This document shows, piece after piece, positions 55,973-64,000 of a stretch of 64,000 nucleotides of DNA. Made by a program: the position numbers and the translations under genes. Under the pieces are notes generated by a model. The model saw only the letters and a list, made by a program, of their open reading frames with translations. It was not told the origin of the DNA and did no database searches. This DNA is from Vandiemenella viatica (taxonomy: Eukaryota; Arthropoda; Insecta; Orthoptera; Morabidae), in NCBI GenBank assembly GCA_031002005.1, contig JARYHS010008074.1:272367930-272431929 (forward strand), written 5' to 3'. How positions within the stretch are numbered: the first letter of the stretch is position 1; the number at the start of each line of letters is the position of its first letter.

Positions 55973-56589
55973 CATTACAATACTTTATATCGTTCACACA
56001 GTGCACACACACACACAGTCCAAACAATCGGAATATTGATATAGTCTTCTCGGGAAACTATATCGATTCTCAACGCCGAGAAAAACTTCGTTCTTATGTC
56101 ATCAGAATATTGACGATATAATAAACTTAAAACTCACTCGGCAGGGGAAATTCGATAAAGTAAAGGTAGTTCTCTATCAAAAGTAGCCAATAGTAAAATT
56201 AGCGCTAACGAACATGACAGAAATATAAAGTGTTCGCTGACCCTTAATCTACAGTGTACTCAGTCGAAACGTTTACTGGCGATGTACTAACTGCAAACAC
56301 GATCTGCGGAAAAGTGAAAGGAAGCTAGAAAATGTGGTTTTAAGTTTCAAATCTTAGAATCTGACTTAAGAATCTGTGATATGTCTCATGACTCCACGTG
56401 TTCTGGCGTCCGAGCACGAAACTAAAATCTGTTCATAAAATCATAATATTTACGGCCATATTCGTTTCTTTCTGCAAGTTCCCAAGGAGAAGTTTGTAGT
56501 GCGACATTGGAATACCTTCACATCTAAAGTTTATCAACCTAATGTCCTACGTAGTGGTGGGTCTGCGTTTTTGATAAATATAGGGAAAA
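55970..56589. other. AT-rich sequence without supported features
   Basis: No repeat partner or open frame recognised. Confidence 0.5.
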
Positions 56590-56698
56590 ATATCACGTCA
56601 TCATAGGGCAGGGGGTCCCACCACACCAAATCTCATCAGAAAAGGGGGGGGGGCAGGAATTCCGGAAAAACACCTCACGTAATTAGAGGACGGCCCCT
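56590..56698. mobile_element. MITE family B, internally deleted relic
   Basis: The right end is conserved (CCGGAAAAACACCTCACGTAATT, complement of the family B left end) and ends CGGCCCC. A shortened interior has AAATCTCATCAGA and a G run. The left terminus is diverged and about 270 bp of interior is missing. Confidence 0.6.
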
Positions 56699-58383
56699 AG
56701 GCTCAACAGATATTGCTGGCGAACGCCTCCAGTGGCTGGATCTTCCCTACCACTATTCGAGCATGTCAGTATACCAAAAATTCGCACCAAGCAGATTTGT
56801 TTGTTCGCCCGTTCCTTGCTAACGACGTCTGTCAGGTCGTTTCCGACACGTGACCAAATTGAAAGCGAACCTTAGCTATTTATGATGGACACTAAACCCA
56901 AGACAGGTAGAATGTTTAACCACCCACCGAACTTGTCGCGTCACGTAACACTGTTAGTTTGATTCGTGCCGCACCTCCAAAATCTCGGAGACGCTATACG
57001 AACACTCGGTACCTAACAAAACCGACTCTCGAAACTTATTCATTACAGTACAGTATAAAAGATTTTGTGTAGTTGTTTTATTCAATAAAGTAAAAAAATG
57101 AGATTTGTAAAGTACGTATCGTCAAAACAGAAAAGTGGAATGTTTACTAGTACTCACTGTGCAAAATTAGTAAGCACTCGAATTTGAACCTCTCTCTCAC
57201 ATTGGTATCGTACATATATGTCAATCCCCGATACCTGAAAAGATATTGAAATCTAACCGAATTCTCTTTGTCTGTACTCCTCCATTGCATAATACACAGG
57301 ATGTTTTCAGCAAAAAATATCTTGCCAAAAATTACGATATTTGGTTTGCAACAGTAATTGGTAGCCTCCTTCTAGTTATACTTAATAAACGCTATATTGT
57401 TTCGGCTTTTAATTTCAGTTACAGCGTAACTAAACTATGGATTGCCTGCGTATTTGTTTTTCTGCTAATATTCTGTGGCGGGAAACCTTGTCACCGTTAA
57501 TTGAAGTAAGTGTCTTTTGTATCGCACAATCAATGCGTCACGATCCATTGCAAAGCCAGACGCAGAAGTTCTTCGTGATACTCAGTCTAACTGTATCTAC
57601 GGGATTATAACAACCGTCTCCAAGCTAGGAAGCATGTGTGTGGCTTAGTGACGGCATCTGTATTAGGAAGACTTTCTATTTCTAAAGTAAGAGAACAGCA
57701 ACCGGGGTTCGTTTATCAGTCCAAGAGCGTTTTGATTAGTCTTCGGGTGGGGAGCCGTATCTTCTCTTTCCCGAATCGAACAAAGGGACTCGTAAACCAG
57801 CTGCCGTGTGCCGGCGCGTCTGTCGGAGCCGGTTTTAAAGCGGACAAGCGGTCGACCCGGTGCGACTATCGACCCGGCTACGAGCGGGACGGTACGTCAC
57901 CTTCAACTGCGCCCGCCGGAAGTCCGACCCTGCGACTATCGATACTGGCGAGAGACCGCTCCTCGTTACTCTGCAGAGAGCAACAGCCCTAACGGAGAAA
58001 CCTCACCACACGCTATGTGCTGCTCGGTCAGCATCGGTCCTGAGTTCTAGTCCCGCCTCAGTTCCACTTTTCAACAGCTCTGAAATTCGACGGACGCAAA
58101 TCTCCAGAATCTTTTTTGAAACGTCAGATCACTTCCTGTCCCAGAGTAACATCCAACGAAAATAAAGCGTCCCACTCCACCGTACTTTTGTTGATAATGC
58201 TGAGAGCTAAGGTTAACTAACGTTACGCCGACCCATCCTTTTCTCTCTTCAGATAGTCCCTTTACGATATCTGTTTTACCATTGCTGGATCTCCAGCGCT
58301 ATCGTTCATTAATTTCTACGTAAAAGCGCAGTAGAGATTACTGACGCTTATCGTAAGTAGGCCTACTGCATTCTTATATGTTA
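56699..58383. other. Stretch without firm gene; CpG-rich patch at 57720-58060
   Basis: The patch contains TGCGACTATCGA twice about 65 bp apart (57861 and 57933) and overlapping frames of 80-118 codons in all three plus frames, which signals composition and not coding. No promoter element can be named. Confidence 0.4.
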
Positions 58384-59307
58384 CTAGCCTCGTACCCGCG
58401 ACTTCGTACGCGTGAATTAAGATTTTTTTGCCAGAATTAAATATAGTAAGTTTTTGGTAACGAAGGATTAGTCCCAAACAATATCTAGTCGGCATAATAT
58501 GACAGGAAAGCTTTCACTAAATCATTCTACCGTCGAACCTGCCTCTTGAAGATAATTAATTTCCAACATCTGTCACTATTCGATAAGATCTCAAAATTTC
58601 GTGACTACAACTGTTAATCATACTGGAAAAAATATCCTGTGCCCTTCATACAGATTTCCTTATAAAATTCCATCACAACGATATAGCCATTTGGTCGTCA
58701 TAACGAAACAAAAAGACAGAGACTTACATCTCTAATTATAATAATAATATTACTGTGGTTCACACACACTGACTGCGAACAAAACCTGAGGGATCATTAT
58801 AACGTAAAAAAGTATACACCTACAACATTGCAAAAATACCTACGATTTGCCTCGCATTGCACCCCTAACTTTCTAATATCTACGGTTTAACATTCAATCC
58901 GAATAACCTACGGCCCAGGCCTGACTCTTACGATGAAAAACAATTTTTAAAAATCTTATCCCCGACGGAGATTTGAACCGGAGACCACGACGTCCGTAAG
59001 CCAGCGCTTTAGCCACTCAGCTGCCAGGCCGCTACGGGGAAACTCGGTACGGAGTCGTCCACATCCAACGTCTCTGTCTACCGCCGTATTTCGAAGTTAT
59101 GAGACAAATGTGTTATTTATACAGATAATTTTTCAACCAAATGTAGACAGTATTTTTCTCCTTGTTTCAAAGGATAAGTGTGCAAAGTTTCAGCGAGATC
59201 GGATGAAAACTGTGGATTTGTATGAAGAACAAACAAACCAACAAACAAACCAACAAACAAACAAACAAACAAACAAACAAACATACATTCATCTTTATAT
59301 ATAAAGA
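58384..59307 (-). mobile_element. Non-autonomous Helitron-like element, copy 2
   Basis: On the minus strand it starts TCTTTATATATAAAGATG and ends CGCGGGTACGAGGCTAG, flanked by A (59308) and T (58383). An imperfect GC-rich hairpin (CGCGAC...GTACGCG) precedes the 3' CTAG. The internal blocks match copy 1 at 6301-7599, including a tRNA-like stretch (about 58959-59035, GGTTCAAATCTCC on the minus strand), and GATCGGATGAAAACTGTGG. It lacks the roughly 400-bp segment present in copy 1. Confidence 0.72.
59232..59283. repeat. (AAAC)n/(CAAA)n microsatellite in the Helitron
   Basis: About 13 CAAA-type units, expanded relative to the two units in copy 1. Confidence 0.9.
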
Positions 59308-62228
59308 TTGCTGAATAGTTTTTAATCAAACCCGGGTAAAGTCGGAAACCTATTTGCACTGTGCATGCAGTGGCAAAATACAACGCTGCTGTTTGTGAAT
59401 TATCCGTCCATTGACAGCTAAAATCACGTGGTTTCTTACTATTTTTCACCTGTAGTTGGGTCGGGTTTCCCCTCCGTCGTTTTTATCCTTAACCGGCCTG
59501 CTACATCTGTCTCATTGGTATTGGACTAGAAATCACTGGTGACATTAATGCCGTGTTCTCCTCATTTCAAAATCCTGGATAACGATACCAGTTGAATACT
59601 CTGTTGAAACCAGCACAGGAAACTATTGACACAAAAATTTGTTGTGTGCAGACGGTTTGCCCCGAGGATTACGCAAGAGACTCGATTGTATATTAGCACT
59701 TTCACATTATGGCTGATTAGAACTGGTAATATTCTGTTTAGACAGTTATGATTCATTTAAGATAATGAAGAGATAGAGAAACTGCTTTTTGGAACAGTAG
59801 CTATTGTAATAATAGAGAGAACTTGTACAGCATTATCCGTTAATGTTCTCTTGGTTCCGTTACACTCGTTCCTCACAATCAGCAGACAGTCACGTATTGA
59901 AGGAAAATTGCGACTTGAATAGATCCAAAAATCCTAAACCAAGCAAGCAGATCGAAAATATTTTTTCCATTATGGGGTAAAGTGTACTTTAAACGAGTTC
60001 AATTTTGCTTTTTTTTTCATAAGGCAAAGCTTGTAGTCTCCTGCCGCAAAGGATATTATCTGTAGTCATAGGCTGTGAACATCACTAGAGAATCTCACTA
60101 CCGTTTCGTTGACGGCTGAGTTTTAACATTTACATATGGAATACAGAGGAACATACACGACAATACCAAATGGCAATACTACGCACATTGGTTGAATACG
60201 TTATTTGTTTCTTTTAGTAAAAATGGAAAGCTCAAAATGAAGCTAACCCATTAATTAACGAGATGGCCGAGAGGCGAAATGAGCACTTAAATCGTCATCT
60301 CCTTATTTAAGTAATTAGGACAATTGGTTTTAGAAAAGAAAAACCATTTAAATTAATAGTACTTAACATTACACTGAAATGGCAAAACCTTGATTAAAAA
60401 GCGGTAAATATGAATATTCATGAGAATAGTGTAGCTATTATCCAACTTATCTTGATCCATATAAGTTCTCGTTAGGCTTATCCGCTAAATATAACCACAT
60501 TATGTTTATTACTAAGGAGAAAACCATTATATTTACAACTAGAATTTTTTTACATTCGTCTGTATAATCTCCGATGACTTAAGAAAAGTTATATAGCAAG
60601 AATTTTAAAATTGTTGTAGGAAAAGAAAATTCACTAATGATTTGAGAGTACAGTACCGTAAAGAAATGTTAGTAATAACATGATACTTACAGGACATTCA
60701 AAGCTTAGTTCAAGGTGGAACTGATCGTAATTGATGAATAGTTGCCCGTGCCTAATTATTGTCCTACTAGGGGTTTAAATAGAGATCTATTTGAGAGCCA
60801 TTGAAATAGTGAGTAAACAATAGTCTTGAACACGAAATGTGATAAAATTGTAAAACGACTAACCAACTCAATTAGATTGTAAAATTTCATAAAATATTAC
60901 ACAGCAAAAATTTTCGAAAAAATATTATAGTGCAAAGAACATATTTTATTTAAAAAAAATCTTTTTTTTGTAAATTTTAATACGTTGACATTACATTTTG
61001 TAAAAGATTTCTTCGTCTTACTAAAATATACAAATAAAATTGTGAAAGCAAAGTTAACGAAGTTTGGACTGTCTAAACAATGGGAATTTTGTTTCTGATT
61101 ATGAACTAAAGGAAATGTTGTACAGTCAGAACATAGAGATTATAAGAATAGGAATAAAAGGCTTGACACGTACGCAAAAATTGCACAGGTAAATAGTTCT
61201 ATGTAAAACGAAAATTAACGGATTAAGAAGCTAGTACTTTGCAGGTTTCTGGAATAAATAACACAGGGAGAGCGCTGAGGTATCTTTTATCAAAGATCTT
61301 TTATAGTGTAATACCGGCTTTAGCAAGAAATTTGAACGGTAGTAGAGCATTTAACAAATACGACACAGTTCAGCGCCATCTGCTAATACAGATTCAAACG
61401 CTGCGACAGCATCACTAGCACTAGTCATCCCACTAACAACACGACAAGGTGGCGATGGAGATGATAGGATGCTGGCCTATCAGTTTCGTAAATATTTTGA
61501 ATGTTCTGGTAAGGTGACTCGGAGCCATGTGTGACAGGAGAAGCTCGCAACTGAGTTATGCTCACATTGTTTACGTGGCCTGATAGTAAGGCTGTTGCGC
61601 AATGTAGGCCATTACCAGACGCGTAGGCAGGGAATCTCTTCCGAGAAACCTGCTGCTTAATATTAATGGCGTTCGGCCAGCCGCATACATACATGCGTGT
61701 CGCTGCGGTTACGTCACTGCAAGGGGACGGTGCAGCTCTCAATATCACTACGGACAGGTGGCAAGAACCTCGGCCATCAGCGATGTTAATATACTGTCGT
61801 CATACCTTTCTTTGTGTACGCGCGTGCGCTAGATACTAAATATAGACCTAAACGTAAAATTTTGTTTGGCAAAAATTACTCTTCATACGCATAGAATTTC
61901 ACCGGATTGTCGATAAGTCACATATCAATATTAATATCAACAAAAAAATATTTTTTTGCAACTTACAGGACAAGTATTAGCATTTAGGCGTTTGTTTCGT
62001 CCTGTAGTGAGGGTTGCCAGTGTGCTAGCGACTATTTTTCAGATTTTCGGTAATGTTTGCTTATTTTGGCACATTGCTGTACAGGATTCGTCTGTTGTTT
62101 TTGCAACGTTCCTTTAACTAATTCGAAAGAAACAATAGCAAATATTTGGAAGAAAATGGTATGTTGTATTTGTCCGTGTTTGGCAGAGGAAACGAGGACT
62201 ATACCACATACCGGCAGCCGTATTTACG
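59308..62228. other. AT-rich stretch without supported genes
   Basis: No repeat relatives recognised. A minus frame at 61425-61748 (107 codons) has mixed composition without motifs or splice context. Around 61375-61760 GC content is higher. Confidence 0.45.
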
Positions 62229-62932
62229 AAGTCTACATCTACATCTACATCCAAACTCTGCAAATCACAAACATTGTGGGTGGCAGAGGGTGCTAAGCAC
62301 TAATCCTAAACCCGCGCATTCCAATCCCGAATAGCGCGAGGAAAGAAGGAATACATGAAAGCATCAGTACGGCATCTTATTTCTCTAATCTTATCCCTCC
62401 GGTCATTACTACCTAAATAGGTTGGGGGAAGAAGTATTTCATTGCATTCTAAATTTAAATTTTTTCGTATATTCTCCAATAAATTCGAACGCAAGCTACG
62501 TCGTCTGTCTTCCAAACTATCCCAGCCCAATCTATGTATGAATTCTGTGACGCTTTCATAAGGGCTGTAGCAACAAGTCGCGAATCGAGCGGCTCTCCTC
62601 TGCACCCTCTCCACTGAGTAAATCAGAACCTTGCGATACGGATCCCAAACTCCACAACAGTATTCCAGATGCGGACGCACTAGTGTTCTATACCCTATCT
62701 CCTTTGTATGAGCATTACAATTCCTCAAAATTCGACCTATGAATCGCAATTTAGAATTAGCCTTGCCTACGACGGAAGTTATGTGCATGTCCCATTTCAT
62801 GTTGTTTTATACTATCAGATACTTCAGGGATCAACCGTGTCAACAGCTGAATTGTTTATTTTGTACTCGTGAACAAACTGATTCTTCTTGTTACTTATCC
62901 GCATTGCCTTGCACTTTTTACAATTAAGTGTA
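62229..62932 (-). mobile_element. CR1/L2-like LINE, 5'-truncated copy
   Basis: Same family as the outer LINE at 13500-15810. Its 3' end carries tandem TGTAGA units (plus-strand TCTACA at 62229-62250) and the shared 3' UTR around GTGGGTGGCAGAGG. The copy stops abruptly near 62932 after the segment equivalent to TTACACTTAATTGTAAAAAG. Confidence 0.85.
62306..62800 (-). pseudogene. C-terminal reverse-transcriptase segment of the CR1/L2-like LINE
   Basis: A 164-codon open frame: KANSKLRFIGRILRNCNAHT, LVRPHLEYCCGVWDPYRKVL, RAARFATCCYSPYESVTEFI, HRLGWDSLEDRRRSLRSNLL, DKIREIRCRTDAFMYSFFPR and a terminal RDWNARV stop. This is the post-RT region typical of CR1/L2-type proteins; motifs A to C lie upstream and are absent because of 5' truncation. 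The frame is intact over 495 bp, suggesting a fairly young copy. Confidence 0.85.
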
Positions 62933-64000
62933 AGCAGTAGCTGACGTCGAGCAGCGAGCAGCCATCAAAGTCGTCAGTTTTGTTACGTCAGTATCTAGTC
63001 CGACGGACATACAAATGATGAGACAACAGAGGTTACGGATGCATATTATTTGGAAAAAAAGTACGTAATCAAATAGCAGAATTAATTTGTCAAATAGCTT
63101 TTTTCCTATCTGTATTTGGTCAGTGCTATTGTGAAGGGATTGCTTTGCGCATGGACATAGTGAGATTAGTCAGTGCTCTTTCTTAGACCCACTGAGTGAT
63201 GTTACGTTTTGTATGCAATAGGACAGTTCCCCCCACTCAGTCAACTATACTGTGCGGAGGTTTCAATATGACTTTGTACAATCAAAAGCTGAAACACTTC
63301 ATTGATATGAAACTGCGTCAGACGGTCACAATCCTCTACTTTAATTACACAGACCACATTTCTCCCAACATTGAAGTATCAGCAGGAGAACGAAAAGCTA
63401 TTATGACAGAATATGGTTTTAGTTTAAACTGTATTTTAGCCAAAGAAAGAGTTATAAGCTCAAAACCTTACAATACAGCAATCAACATTCTGTTTTTACT
63501 GTAATTCACTACCTAACTGGAAAATATGCCAACTAATGATCTTTGTGCTTAGCGACTGACCAGATTAATTATTGTTTCGATCATTCGAATGTGAATTCCT
63601 AACTGCGCAAGGTGCGACTCACTCTTGACCGATTTTTCGTATTCGCATAAGTTAACTCTGTGATGGTACTACTAAGGGCCATTACGCAACATGGTAGCAA
63701 ACAAGAATCAAACTGATTTTACTTACCATATTTTCCTTTGGTACCTTTCGACAAGTAAAAATACATTCACCATGATACATTACAATTCTACTGCTGCAAA
63801 CAAGGTGTTACGTTTTGCACATTAATCTCGACAATATGTATGACTTTGTGATTAAGCAGCTGTTACATTTCATCCTTGGGCAGTGATAACTTTACTATAC
63901 GACTGGCAAAAGCGAGCTCTGATGCCTAAGGCACGCTTCAAGGTTGTCTTAATGGAACTCAGTCGAACATCCTGTCACATTGTAGCATTCCACAGAACAG
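62933..64000. other. Right-edge sequence with one unexplained frame
   Basis: The plus frame 63196-63504 (102 codons; includes TILCGGFNMTLYNQKLK and SAGERKAIMTEYGFSLNCIL) has even composition. The CGGFN piece vaguely recalls the GDFN motif of LINE endonucleases, but no other endonuclease motif is present, so no function is given. Confidence 0.35.

Noticed and set aside
63196..63504. 102-codon frame with CGGFN as a LINE endonuclease
   Set aside because: Only one motif is loosely similar; the Asn, Glu and His motifs expected of the fold are absent.
1..64000. CRISPR arrays, operons, bacterial promoters or phage genes
   Set aside because: No regularly spaced direct repeats and no compact gene clusters; the window is eukaryotic repeat-rich DNA.

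Overview
This is intergenic or intronic DNA from a eukaryote, almost certainly an arthropod with a large, repeat-rich genome. An orthopteran (grasshopper/locust type) is my best guess, from the mix of Tc1-like, I-like, RTE-like and CR1-like elements and several tRNA-headed SINE families; this is an inference and was not checked against a database. Base composition is AT-rich, there are no operons, no open reading frame over 233 codons, and nearly every long frame is a decayed transposable element.

Host-gene signal is sparse. (1) At the left edge, on the minus strand, a 44-codon open segment with a splice acceptor at 546-547, a stop at 413-415 and an AATAAA signal at 39-44 looks like the last exon of a gene. 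(2) On the plus strand four widely spaced segments (10927-10941, 12883-12914, 28534-28779, 36462-36549) each have strong splice sites and join in one consistent reading frame. They look like internal exons, including a 15-nt microexon, of one host gene that I do not recognise, with introns of about 1.9, 15.6 and 7.7 kb. (3) At 54544-54604 a short exon starts at an ATG, encodes a signal-peptide-like stretch and ends in a good donor. It may begin a second plus-strand gene or be another internal exon.

The rest is layered mobile DNA. The largest element is an I-like non-LTR retrotransposon on the minus strand (about 40.73-47.39 kb) with gag-like ORF1 (two zinc knuckles) and ORF2 (endonuclease, reverse transcriptase, RNase H). 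It is broken by frameshifts and was itself hit by two SINEs and one MITE, each with clean target-site duplications. At 13.5-15.8 kb a 5'-truncated LINE lies inside the 3' part of a CR1/L2-like LINE, whose relative recurs at 62.2-62.9 kb. An RTE-like relic (51.2-52.2 kb), another LINE relic (53.56-54.15 kb), a frameshifted Tc1-like copy (31.28-32.18 kb), a deletion-derivative mariner with near-perfect TIRs (37.27-38.12 kb) and two Helitron-like non-autonomous elements (6.30-7.60 and 58.38-59.31 kb) complete the larger repeats.

Small non-autonomous elements are numerous: two MITE families that share the same kind of terminus (GGG.GC.TCCATAAA.TACGT) and 3-bp target duplications, and at least five tRNA-headed SINE families, several with intact 7-12 bp duplications. 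Remaining stretches are AT-rich unique sequence with microsatellites and three CpG-rich patches in which I can support no gene.
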